Assembly: GCA_030267965.1 (NCBI GenBank)
Contig: BRYA01000572.1
Coordinates: 1-18,074, forward strand
Direction: 5' to 3'
From: Triparma columacea
Taxonomy: Eukaryota > Sar > Bolidophyceae > Parmales > Triparmaceae
DNA: 18,074 nt
Shown here: piece after piece, positions 8,380-17,931 of the stretch
Layout: the number at the start of each line of letters is the position of its first letter
How positions within the stretch are numbered: position 1 is the first letter of the stretch
Made by a program: the position numbers and the translations under genes
The notes under the pieces: model-generated
What the model was told of the DNA's origin: nothing
Seen by the model: only the letters and a program-made list of their open reading frames with translations
The model's database searches: none

Positions 8380-8835
8380 GCTGCCTCTGCAGATTTCTCA
8401 AACCTAGAGGAAGGATGTTAAGCGGGGAGGGGGCAAGATGAGTTAGTTGCTTACGTAAAAATTGAATATCACCGGTCCTCCGGGGGGAATAAATCTAAGA
8501 AAGACGACGACGTCATCCAAAAACACACGATGTGTTTCATGAACCCCCCCTCCTTGGCATCTTGCCATCTCCATCTCGGGCCACTTTGCAAATCACACCA
8601 CACCGTGCGTAAAGATAGCTTCTGCGTCAAACAACTCTTGTTCGTTCTCCGTCTCCCTCCTCTTAACTCACTTATTTGTTGCTTCGTCAGGTTGAAGGTG
8701 AGAGATCAGCTAGAGAATTTGCCTGCTGTTGTTCCCCAAGGTCCTACATAAACCGGCAGTGGGCAAATTTCTGTAGAGTAACTAAGCTTTTTAAGCAAGA
8801 GAAGATTCCAGGATAACCCGTAACAATTAAAAAAC
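8380..8835 (-). promoter_or_regulatory. Intergenic region: upstream of the giant gene, downstream of the WD40 gene
   Basis: This 456-bp gap holds the 3' flank of the WD40 gene (T-rich on the minus strand just past its TAG) and the presumed promoter and 5' UTR of the giant gene. No TATA box is visible 30-50 bases before the ATG. A TGACGTC element (minus strand, 8509-8515) resembles a CRE/bZIP site. A possible 5'-UTR intron spans 8404-8454 (GTAAGC donor, CTAAC, pyrimidine tract, CCTCTAG acceptor; 51 bp). Both are weak, short-motif calls. Confidence 0.35.
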
Positions 8836-11800
8836 CTATTTTATGGATCTCTCGGCCTTCAGCCTGTCAGTGTACCTTTTTGCTGCGTGCTCAAGAGATG
8901 GGACGATACTTTCCAAAAGCGCCAAATCAACGGGAGAAGTTTTTGTCAGCAAGTGTTCGGAAAGCCGCTCCCCCTCGGTCAGGGCTGTTGTTGCTCTCTG
9001 CGAGACCTTGATCTTTCCCCCACCTATTTGCGGGTTGATTAACTTTCGATGTATGTTGAAGCCTTGCCTTTTCCGCCTCCCTTTCCCTCTACCTTTGGGT
9101 GCTTCGATTTTTCGCAGCAAGCTCCTCCTTGCTTCCCCTCTCCTGTCCGCTCCTCCCTCATGTTCCTCGTCTTCCTCATCTTCCTCCATTTCGTCCCCCC
9201 CCTCGTCCCCCTTCTCATCCTTTTCCCTCCCAAAAAACTGCGCCGGCTTCCCCTCGTTGCCCCTTCTTCTCCCAAAAAAAGCTCCTCCCTCCCCTCCACC
9301 TTCTCCCTTCATCGCATTGCCCCCACTCTCTAGCAACTCCTTCATTTCCTGCACCAGTCCGATGCCCTCCCCAGCCAGCACCCCGCCATCTTCCCTGTAT
9401 TTGGCCTCTTCTGTTTTTTTCTTTCTCAGGGTGCCGTCCTCCGAGACTGAAACCCCCTCGCCGTCGTCCCCGCGAGTATGATTCAATACTTTGCTATGAA
9501 TTCCCGTCCCCAATACCCTCCTGATGCTGCTCCCCCTGAACCTCGCCTGAAGCTTAAGAATGGCAAGATGCTTGTTTGCCTTCTCGAGGGCGCTCAAGCC
9601 CCCCGGCGGAAGCCATGTGTCCTTGGAGACTCTGAGGAGGTAATTCCCCTGGCCGACGACAACATCTCCTTTGGACCCGTTGAAGAAGATGACCTTTGGG
9701 GTCTTGTTGAGGATGACCCTGTCAAGGAGCCTATTTCCAAGGTCCCACACCTTCAGTTCTCCCTCGACAGTGCTGCTGCAGTACGTCTTCAAATCGTCGC
9801 AGAATGTGAGCCCAACTACCTTATCTATGTGTTGTTCGAGGCTGAAGGCGAGTGGGTTAGCCTCTGGTTATTGTCACATCATGCCTTTTGTGCCTACTCA
9901 CCAGGAGGGGTTAAATATTTCCTTCGGCTGCCTTCCAACAATTTCGATCAACTGGATCTGGCCGTCTTCGTAACCCAGCAAGCACATGGGAAGAGTCGGA
10001 CTGAATTCAATTGCCGTTGGCTGCTTCCGGAGCGGAATCATGAAAACGAGCCTCATGTCTGGGGTAGTCCAAACCTTCATATTGGTGTTCCCTTCAATGT
10101 CGTGGCCAAAACTCACGAGTCTTCCGTTGGCTTCGCAGTAGCAAAGCTTCAACAAGGCCCCCTCGTGGGCATCCTTGAAGGTGAGCATGGTTTTTGGCCT
10201 CGGGCCGACCCTCGTAAAGACAATGCTCCCCCCCTTCGTTCCAAACACCATCGTCTCGTCCTTAATGCCTTCCTCCCCCTCCCTGAAGCCATAGTCTAGC
10301 AGATTTTTCACGGGGCCGCTATTGAGCATTGAGGAGGTTGCACTCGCACTCTTGAACTTGACTTCCTTGGCTGTAGTCTTCCTCTGTGCGAGCACCTTGG
10401 CAGCCTGATGCTCCTCGACATCCACAGGATTCAAGTTTATCAACGCCATCGTCGTGCTCACATCGTTCTCGGTGATGCCTGCCGGATCGTAGAAGAAACT
10501 GAGGAAGGTGCTCGGCGTCGTCCTCGCGTCGAAGACTGAAATCACCATTGCCTTCTGCTTCTGCTTCTGCTTCGTGTCCTTCCGAGTCAAGTGGAGAATG
10601 AAGAGTAGGCCGTGGCTCATGCTATAGGTTAGGTCCACCCTTTCCCCGTCCAACTTCCCCGGAATGAGATTCGAAAGGAGGCTGCCATTCTCGTCGAAAA
10701 CTCTGATCTCTTCCCCCGCAGTCACCACAGAGATCATTTTCTCGCTGTCCTCGACGTCGTACACGCAGACTCGAGTGTTGCACACAGCCCTGCACACGCC
10801 GTAGAAGCCGAGGAAGTTGTTGATACTCCAGACCCTGATGGTGCCGTCAAGCGTGGCCCCTATGCAAAGAGAATGCTCGTCCATCTTGACGCACTTCATG
10901 GCAATCAGAGGCTGCATTATCTGGATGGCGTAAATCTCTTCCAAGGCCTCCAAGTTGAGGACCCTCAACGTCCCATCCAAGGAAACTGAGACAGCGAGGC
11001 CACTGAGCGGATGCAGTTGGAGGGCGGTGACTGCCTTCGTGTGGCCTGTGAAGGTGTGCAGGAGCGCGAAGTCCTGCTTGCCGAACTTCAGATTGGAGTC
11101 ATGGTGGACGGCCCAGACCTTGACAAGCCCCCCTGCACAACTCGTAACAAAGTACTGGCTCCTATTGTACCAAACACAGCCGGTCAACGGGGCCTCGTGG
11201 ATGTTGCGAAGCTTGTTTACGAGCTGCCCGGTCTCGCAGTTGATGCAGATTACTGCATCGTCCTCTATGCAAATTAGCCTCTGGCTGTCGTTGTCAAATT
11301 CTATATGAGAGACCCAGTGCGTCTTTCCGTTCTTATTTCTGGTGTAGTTCCTCAATACTGTCAAGTTGAATATGTTGGCTCCATTCGTATACTGCCGGGA
11401 TATCTTCCAGCTCTTGCATCCGCCCGAGCCAGCGATGATTACCTCATCTAGCTTGCTGTTGTAGATGATGTGCCGAATGACGCGCTCACCAGTTCGGAGG
11501 GCCGTGAGGTAGTTGAGACTGCGGTCGTAAATGTGAACTAGCATGTCTAGACCTGCCCCTAAGTACATGTTCTTCTCGGGAATGTAGCACAAGGATTGAA
11601 TGAATTCATTCTGCCTGCGCTTGAAGTGCACGCGCTTCTTGGTCACCGGAGGGCTACAGCGAGCGAAGGTACACGGTTAGGCCAATGGAACCATACATAT
11701 GTTATATATATGTTATACATATGTGCGTAATTTATATGTGACCCTCCCTTCCTTCTCCTCTTCCAATTTGAGCTCACCTCCATTTCTTGGTCATATGCGC

Positions 11801-13010
11801 CCTGTTCTCGCTAGAGGAGGTCTCCCAGTAGTTGAAGCCGTTCTTATCGAGCGATATGAAGGCGATCTGGCTGCTGATTCCTATAACGGTCTTGTCGACG
11901 TCCATGACTTGGGTCGGAAAGAAATCCTTGAGGGTGTTTCCGAAGTGGGCCTTGTACTCGAAGATGAACTCGAAGCCATCTCTGTGGATCCTGTGCTCGT
12001 AGGCGAAGTGCTCCTTGTATTGGCTGTACCATGAGGGCTTCGCGGCCTTCTTTTTGAGTTTTTTAATCACCCCGCCGACACCCATGAGGGAGGAGGCCAG
12101 TCCGAAAACATCCTTCGACGATTCCATGGTCATCGAGGAATTCTTCTTTCGCATCAGGGTCGAATTACGCTTCTTTGCGGCAATCGCCGCCATGAGAGGT
12201 GACATTTTTTTCTCCTTCTCGCTACTGCTTGACGTCCTTTTGTAGACGTTCTCGTGAATGTCCTCGTCTCCATCATGGTCAGCGTCGTGTGCCAATTGAT
12301 TTCCATCGTCATCGTCGTCGTCGTCGTCGTCATCGTCATCGTCACTTTCTTCATAACATTCTGCCCCTCGAATCTGCGACGAGCGGCGTTCGATTGGTTG
12401 CGTTGAATTTTGTTTAGTTGGGTTGGGGTGGATTGTGTTCGTTTCCTGCTTAATCTCACCTCTTTCTTCTTTTTGAGTTCTAATATCCAACCCCTGTGTT
12501 TGTTCCTCTCCTACGAGCGCGGCGCGGGGGTGATATTTAGTCAGCAGATGGAGGGGGGAAAGGAATAGACCAGGGGCAATGCACCCTCCCCCTCACCTCC
12601 AATCTGAGCTTTCTGATCGCCCTGTGGACCATCGTCCTGCGAACGTAAATGTCGTTGGCGTCGACTTTCGATTTATCCTCATCGTCCATTTTGGAGCTGC
12701 GCTTGGGTGACTTCTTCTTGCGAGTCTTGCTTGCCAGCATGCTCATTCTCTTCACCTTCGGGGGAGGGGAGGGGGATCAAGAGGGAAAAGTTAGCATCTT
12801 AGGGATCTTTGGGATTATAGTATGACGGGCCTCTTTGAACCCCACCTCTTCGCTCATGAAGTCGACACTCATCCTCCTTGTCCTCCTGTTAACCTCCTTT
12901 ACAGAGATTGTCCTTTGCTTGGGGGGAGATGGAGGCCCCGGTTTCGTTCGCTGGCGCACACTGGCCCTCTTGGACTTCCTCCCGGTCTTCTTTCTTCCTG
13001 GTGTGCCCAT
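8836..13010 (-). CDS. WD40-repeat protein with IQ motif, five exons
   Basis: Spliced from 13010-12846, 12755-12597, 12493-11778, 11653-9902 and 9841-8836. The joints keep frame exactly (3798 nt, 1265 residues plus TAG), with introns of 90, 103, 124 and 60 bp, GTGGG/GTGAG donors and GAAG, CACAG, TGTAG and TTCAG acceptors. The ATG has an in-frame TGA four codons upstream. Residues 1-110 are very basic with RRMSVD and KRASVRQR. A run of 13 Asp lies at about 159-171. Blades of one or two WD40 propellers fill about 310-1000: strands such as GLVKVWAVHH, GTLRVLNLEA, GTIRVWSINN and GELKVWDLGN, with GHTKAVTALQLHPLSG as the clearest GH dipeptide. An IQ calmodulin-binding motif (LQARFRGSSIRR) sits near 1028-1039, then an acidic/basic low-complexity tail. 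It is probably a scaffold. I do not recognise the orthologue; large WD40+IQ proteins are common among flagellar proteins, which is only a hint. Confidence 0.88.
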
Positions 13011-13224
13011 CTTTCTTCAGTCCACAATGGAGGATTGTCTCCTCGTGGAGGTGGGGTCTTGTTGCTAGAAGGGCCTTAGCGGCCTTGTTCTTTATCTAAA
13101 GTCGCTGGAGGGGGGGCTTGTTGGTCGGGGCTACTGGTGGGCTTCGTCTCTATGTCTCCGTCCGACACTCCCCAATCTTGACCTAGTCCTTGCTGGGCCA
13201 ATTTTGGTTTCACAGATCAAAGCC
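13011..13224. promoter_or_regulatory. Shared upstream region of the divergent WD40 and Rab28 genes
   Basis: Only 214 bp separate the two divergent start codons, so both promoters must overlap here. There is no TATA box on either strand. A CCAAT pentamer at 13198-13202 reads toward Rab28, but it is only 23 bases before the ATG and may be chance. TTGGTTTCACAG just upstream of the Rab28 ATG could also be a 5'-UTR splice acceptor; this cannot be decided here. Confidence 0.5.
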
Positions 13225-14115
13225 ATGCCTCCCAGAGAGGACAACTCTGACGATGAGGGAGAGGAAGATGTGCGACAGTTCAAGGTGGGTTTTTACGGAG
13301 GACCCCATGCGATTTGACTTGGTTCACGCGCCCTCCTTACCTCTCCCTACCTCCTCCCCCTGTCTGTGCTCCGCCTTATCCCCTCAGATTATCCTCCTCG
13401 GCAACGGCGCAGTCGGGAAAACTTCGATCGCGACTCGGTTTTCTCATGGCGCTTTCAACCAGTCCTACAAGCAGACGATTGGCGTCGATTTCTTCCTCAA
13501 AAACCTCACCCTGCCGGGGGACATACAGGTTGCTTTGCAACTTTGGGACATTGGTGGTCAGACGATAGGGGGAAAGATGATAAAGAATTATATATACGGA
13601 GCCAGTGCCGTCGTGTTGTGCTACGACGTAACTAATTCTGACAGTTTTGCGGACCTTGAGGATTGGTACAGGCTTGTGAAGAAGAGGTGAGGTGAACCCC
13701 AAATCGTTTATGCCTGCGTCGTTGGTTGGTCGTGGTAAAACCGTGTCAATGTACTAACTCCACTCCCCCCTATCACAGCTTTGGAGACGAGAAGTTGCCC
13801 TTTTGCGTCCTCTTGGGAAACAAGACAGACCTCAACCACATGAGGGCGGTAAAGGAGGTGAAGGCGAGGAATTATGCGGTTGAGAACAGCTTCCTGGACC
13901 TGAACGTGTCGGCTAAGAGCGGGGATAAGGTGGACCTGGTATTTACCCAGATAGCAGCGGCCCTTTGCGGAGTCATTATGCAAAAGTCGGAGCTCGACAG
14001 CCAAACTGCAATCGTAACGGCGGCGATAACCAACCACCACCAGCACGACGAGGAGGTGCACGGTGGGGCTGTACCTGAGTATACCAAGAAAAAGGCGAGC
14101 TGCATATTGTCGTAA
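13225..14115 (+). CDS. RAB28: Rab28-type small GTPase, three exons
   Basis: Exons 13225-13284, 13388-13686 and 13779-14115 join to 231 codons plus TAA. Intron 1 (103 bp) is phase 0 with GTGGGT donor and CTCAG acceptor. Intron 2 (92 bp) is phase 2 with GTGAGG donor, a perfect TACTAAC branch site at 13752-13758 and CACAG acceptor. Seen: P-loop GNGAVGKTS, switch [11 protein letters not shown], the Rab28-specific switch [15 protein letters not shown] in place of WDTAGQE, NKTD for guanine, SAKSGD as G5. The short acidic N-terminus before FKIILLG and the CAAX-type end CILS, rather than a CC motif, are also Rab28 traits and predict farnesylation or geranylgeranylation of a single Cys. In animals and trypanosomes Rab28 works in intraflagellar transport, ciliary membrane shedding and endosomal sorting. 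The role here is inferred by homology. Confidence 0.95.
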
Positions 14116-14177
14116 CAGCAAGGAAAGAACTAGAACAAAGGGAAGATCCATTTTTCAGCAAAATCATCCGCTTCCCG

Positions 14178-15662
14178 TTAGGATCCTGTCAAACCGATTC
14201 CCATGAGCAACTTGATCCAGTCATATATGATCAGTTGCGTCGTGACAATCAAGCCCACATGCAGCATCCTTGCCTTGATTCCGACGAAGAATCCCCCTAT
14301 CCCATCCACCGCAAAGATGTTTCGGATGAAGTCGTTGACACTCGCCTTGCCCTTGTGAGCGTTAACAACGGAAAGGAGCATATCGCCGGGCTGCGATGCA
14401 ACGCATGAAAGGATTGCGGCCAAAAATGCGGAGGCAAGGCTTATACCGAACCTTGCCTTGCTCGCTGTTGGCCCAGAGAGGACAGATGTTGCAACCACAG
14501 AGTACAAGAAACTGGCGCAGAAATCAAAACTGACCTGCTTCACGATTGTGTAAGGGACTTGCTTAAATAGCATCGCGTTGATGCCCTTGGCAAGACCCCC
14601 CACTCCCTCGTTCCTTAAGATTTGTACTCCCCCGTCGACCCATCCCTGCGGTGACACCGGCGTAGCGGATGGAGTGAATGAGTGAAATGAGAGGAACGCA
14701 AAGGGTGACTGCTCCGAGTCAAGGCGTAGATTCGTTCGGAGATGAATCTTAATCTTCGTCCTCACCTTCTCTGTGAAATGGGGCTCCGACACGAGCCTGA
14801 TCCTGAGGGCCTCCATGGGGCATAAGACGATGGAAGCCGCAATCCCCGCCAATCCACCCGCTATCACGAAACTCAGGAGCTTGCTTGTCGCAAAAACCCC
14901 GCCCAGAGAGCAAAGGAATGGCTTGAGAATCTATATGGCGAGCGAAGCGGCGAGCGAAGCGGCGAGCGAAGCGGCGAGCGTTTCAATTAGTCACGGTGCA
15001 TATTTGATAGCATGCATAAGTTCTCGCTTGCGCTCCACCGTACGCCCCAAATAAATGCTCACCTCATAGATTCCAAACTTGAGGGCTCCCTCGAAGAAAT
15101 AACCTATTGTCGTCGGCCCGAGGCCGGCGAGCAAAATTCCCGTACCCTCCTCCTTCATCAGGTTCCTGATGGTCTTGGCTATCCCGTAAGAGTGATGGTA
15201 AGAGTCGGTGCCAGTTTTGCCATCCGTGTGGGAGACAAAGTTCCCTTCGTCAACCTGCTGTCTAGTCTTGATGACATCGATCGGAGTAGCTACGGCGTGG
15301 GAGAAGCTCGCGCAGATACCCCCCGCCGCGAAATACCGCCAGCTGCCCTCAATCGCCGACTTACTAATGAGGAGGAAAATCATCCCAGCCAACCCCGCTA
15401 CAGTAACGCTAATGAGCGCAAATATGTTCACATTAGAGTATTCAGGTGCAGGTGCTATTTTAACATAAGAATCTGGCGTTATTACAACAGAATCGTTGTC
15501 TTTCACACACAAAAAGGTGGTATGTTCAGATTGAAGGCGAGGCCTTCGGATGATACTCCTCAATAATGGGGTCACTGTACATTGTTGTTGGAATACAAAT
15601 GGAGAAACCTGTCGCACTTTTGCCATCAGGACTATGAAACCGAGAAACTTGATTGATTTCAT
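14178..15662 (-). CDS. Phosphate-carrier-like mitochondrial carrier (SLC25 family), three exons
   Basis: Exons 15662-15063, 14930-14766 and 14645-14178 give 410 codons plus TAA; both introns (132 and 120 bp) are phase 0 with GTGAG donors and ATATAG / CGCAG acceptors. All three carrier signatures are visible: PIDVIKTRQ (127-135), PMEALRIRL (238-246) and PGDMLLSVV (341-349), the last being typical of the phosphate carrier subfamily, as are GYFFEGALKFGIYE and LFKQVPYTIVKQ. Expected role is Pi/H+ symport across an inner membrane. Odd: about 105 residues precede the first carrier helix, with an extra hydrophobic segment at about 79-100. The start is uncertain. ATG 15662 has a TATAAAT-like box only about 10 bases away; Met13 (15626) would sit about 47 bases from it and would begin an Arg/Lys-rich, acid-free presequence. 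The gene converges on Rab28 (62-bp gap) and follows the scramblase gene by 77 bp. Confidence 0.92.
14937..14980. repeat. 12-bp minisatellite inside a carrier-gene intron
   Basis: Three exact copies of GGCGAGCGAAGC plus eight bases of a fourth lie in the first intron of the carrier gene, starting just six bases beyond its acceptor AG. In the transcript this is CGCTTCGCTCGC-type sequence and forms the whole region where a pyrimidine tract would normally stand. The likely branch site is CTAAT, upstream of the array. Confidence 0.95.
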
Positions 15663-15739
15663 GGATTGATTTATAAATCTCCAAAAAAGTCCGAATCGCG
15701 TGGCAAAGGCAGTTTGGCCAAAATAAAACTTCTTTTCTA

Positions 15740-16705
15740 CTAATTATCCTCTTCGTGCTCGAATACCGCCATGTCAATCAAAATGTTACTTCCAATCAAC
15801 GTCGCCTTCATCTCCTTCGTGGCCCCTTCCGGGAAATGAATCGCGTAGCTATCCTTCTTTTGACAGCATCTCTTCATACCTGTCCACAAACTCGTTATCT
15901 GGGCCTTGGTCTCCCCCCCTGCCCCTTTCTTCGGGCCGCTCGCCCTCAACGGCTCGTGCGTCAAAGGGTCCCGAATAATGAAGGGAACTCTGCAGCATTT
16001 CCCTCCGCCTCCGCCGCATCTGCATTGCACGCAAAGCCCTCCGATGCAGGTATCCGGCCTAATTCTGTACGTGTGATGGCCCCTTCCGTCGAAGACGTCA
16101 AATTTGGGGACGAAGAGGCAGGAGTCGCAGACAAATTGAGTCCGGCCAATGAGCTTTTCAGAGGCATCCTTTGTCTCAAGGTACGGGAGGTTGAAGCAGC
16201 AGGGGCATCGTTTATCGCCGAGGCCGCAAGAAACGCCGTTGGTCTTCTCTTTTTCGTGAGTGAACATGATCTTGCCGTGGCTCTGGGGGTCGATGCCACC
16301 AAACTCATCGCTCTTCTCTCCCCACTGGATCTTGCAGCATTGCCCGCACCCCAGCGTCTTTTCCTCCCTCGTCAACGCGGGTGGGATTCTGCCACTGTGA
16401 ACAGTGTGCCTAGTTTTCCTCCCAGCCGGGAAACAGCTGCTGAAAGTCCTCCCACAGAGAGAGGCTTCTTCAGCAATCCATCCCCCGACCTCGTCAAGCT
16501 CGTTCAGACGAACATTGTCGTAATTACTCACGTTGCTCTTCCCCTCAGTCATGGTGAAGTTGATAGACGGCTGAAAGCAGCAGCAACGGCAGCATTGGGA
16601 TGTGGCCTGGGAGAGAATCATCACATCAATGTCCTCAAGGCGCTCCATGGTGATCGTGCTGGGGGGGAGGAGAGATTTCTCCGCAATGGCATCAAAGTTC
16701 TGCAT
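15740..16705 (-). CDS. Phospholipid scramblase family protein, Cys-rich
   Basis: Single exon from ATG 16705 to TAG 15740, 321 residues. The frame stays open further upstream, but a TATATATA box at 16745-16752, about 40 bases before this ATG, argues for this start. The C-terminus matches the scramblase (PLSCR) pattern: LWTGMKRCC, DSYAIHFPEG, then KEMKATLIGSNILIDMAVFE (about 298-317), equivalent to the Ca2+-binding segment plus single membrane helix of PLSCRs. N-terminally, ERLEDIDVMILSQ and GCGQCCKIQW, and in the middle RCPCC, LPKF-like VPKFDVFDG and CVQCRCG, align by order with that family. Cysteine clusters (CCRCCC, CGQCC, CPCC, CQCRC) could be palmitoylated or bind metal. Expected role is Ca2+-linked lipid movement or membrane signalling; true scramblase activity of this family is debated. 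Divergent, hence family-level call only. Confidence 0.87.
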   Translation of the reverse strand: MQNFDAIAEKSLLPPSTITMERLEDIDVMILSQATSQCCRCCCFQPSINFTMTEGKSNVSNYDNVRLNELDEVGGWIAEEASLCGRTFSSCFPAGRKTRHTVHSGRIPPALTREEKTLGCGQCCKIQWGEKSDEFGGIDPQSHGKIMFTHEKEKTNGVSCGLGDKRCPCCFNLPYLETKDASEKLIGRTQFVCDSCLFVPKFDVFDGRGHHTYRIRPDTCIGGLCVQCRCGGGGGKCCRVPFIIRDPLTHEPLRASGPKKGAGGETKAQITSLWTGMKRCCQKKDSYAIHFPEGATKEMKATLIGSNILIDMAVFEHEEDN

Positions 16706-17108
16706 CGTGCTGCGTGCGTTTTTGCGTTTTGGTTGCCACACAGCTATATATAAATATATTTCCAATTTCACCCTCAATCCGGATCTCAATTTCTTGACCA
16801 ATCCTTGTCAAAAATCTCCCATTTTATTTCTTGAGAACCCCAAAGCCCAAGCCGGATTTGTTGAACTAACTAGGAAAACACACCAACTTGTCATAAAGGT
16901 AGGTCCCACAACAACTCCTACTCCTTGCGTCAACCCTTGATAGCAGGAAAATTAGAAAATAATATTTCTTTTTTGCAAAATGTTTGAGCCTTAGTAATGC
17001 GTCGAAGTGGTGAGTTTCCCCCCCCCACGTAAGCGCACCGCGCTCTGATGCTACCTCCTTCACTTTATATTTTTGTGAATGTGTTGCCTGCCTTCAGCCG
17101 ACGCCCCT
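16706..17108 (-). promoter_or_regulatory. Intergenic region with TATA box of the scramblase gene
   Basis: This 403-bp gap lies between the EF-hand stop and the scramblase start. A TATA-like run (minus strand TATATATAG, 16743-16752; a second AT-rich TATATTTA next to it to 16760) is at a suitable distance from the ATG. The rest is AT-rich, with a C9 homopolymer at 17018-17026. No tRNA, RNA gene or credible small protein is seen. Confidence 0.55.
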
Positions 17109-17926
17109 TCACTGCTGATTGCAACCGGGGCTCATTGTTGGGCTCCGGGACCTGGGAGCATCCTCGGTGAACGCCTCAATTTTCACCGCTTCGCTCGTGG
17201 TGGTGTAGTCTGATTCGCTTGGCATGGCCCCGTTGACCTCGATGAACTTTCCGAGGGCGTTCCACTGCTTGAGAGACCCGCCCTCAAAGAGGGAGAGGAT
17301 CTTGGCAATCTCGATGCACTTGGGGGAGGTGTCCTTGTCAGACTTGGGCTCGAGGCACATGAGGAACTCTTTGCGGTCGATGGCGCCGTCTTGGTTCTTG
17401 TCGCAGATATTAAAGATTGCGTCAGAGGTCTTAATGACCTCCTTCTCGAACTGCTTGGCAACCCTTTCGGGGCTGCGAAGGGATGGTTGCGTGAGTGGAC
17501 AGAGTTGGGGTGCGTTTTCGCGGCATCGCCGCGGGTGATTTTTCCGTTGAGAGTAACTTCTTCCACCACTTCTCACCTCAGCTTCTCGCCGGCTGCCTTG
17601 GCCTTCATGATTTTGGCCCGGGCGGCAATGCTAGTTCCCCCGGGTCCTTCGGCGGTCTGGGCGGTCTCGTGGAAGGAGGTGAGGATGGTCCTGACCATGA
17701 CCTTCGTCTCCGCCTTGTCCAGTGTGTCTGAACCGTCAAGGTCGAAGATCTTGAAGAGCAAGTTGAGGCGGTTAGCGGGGTCGCCCTTGGTGATGAAGCC
17801 GTAGCCCCTAACGAACTCGTCAAAGGTTAGGGTTCCGTCGTCGTCGTCGTCCATCATCTTGAACATGGCGGCTGCAATCTGGGGGTGGACCTCCATGTAC
17901 GTAGCGAAGCCGTCAATGTTCCACAT
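17109..17926 (-). CDS. EF-hand Ca2+-binding protein, possibly 5'-partial
   Basis: Exons 17926-17577 and 17472-17109 joined across a 104-bp phase-2 intron (GTGAGA donor, CTTCGCAG acceptor) encode 237 residues ending in TGA. Three EF-hand loops are readable: DDDDDGTLTFDE, DLDGSDTLDKAE and DKNQDGAIDRKE. The first and third are canonical; the second has Asp instead of Gly at loop position 6. Spacing resembles calcineurin B / calmodulin-like sensors, but no specific orthologue is claimed. The C-terminus after residue about 195 is low complexity. The start is uncertain: CGCAG immediately precedes C-ATG, preceded by a pyrimidine-rich ACCCC array, so this ATG may lie in an internal exon with an upstream exon beyond the window. 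Confidence 0.85.
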
Positions 17927-17931
17927 GCTGC

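Noticed and set aside
8530..8751. 73-codon + strand ORF between the WD40 and giant genes
   Set aside because: No recognisable domain or supporting signals; the position fits a promoter/3'-flank region.
9478..10299. 273-codon + strand ORF
   Set aside because: Antisense to WD40 exons 4 and 5 and runs through their 60-bp intron; low-complexity translation without family features.
15755..16753. 332-codon + strand ORF as a real gene
   Set aside because: It is antisense to a recognisable scramblase, has no domain, and its composition fits a codon-bias shadow.
16866..17063. 65-codon minus-strand ORF upstream of the scramblase
   Set aside because: Covers a C9 homopolymer and AT-rich spacer; no homology and no start context.
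16706..17108. tRNA or other structured RNA gene
   Set aside because: No cloverleaf, no A/B box pair and no convincing stem pattern could be read on either strand.
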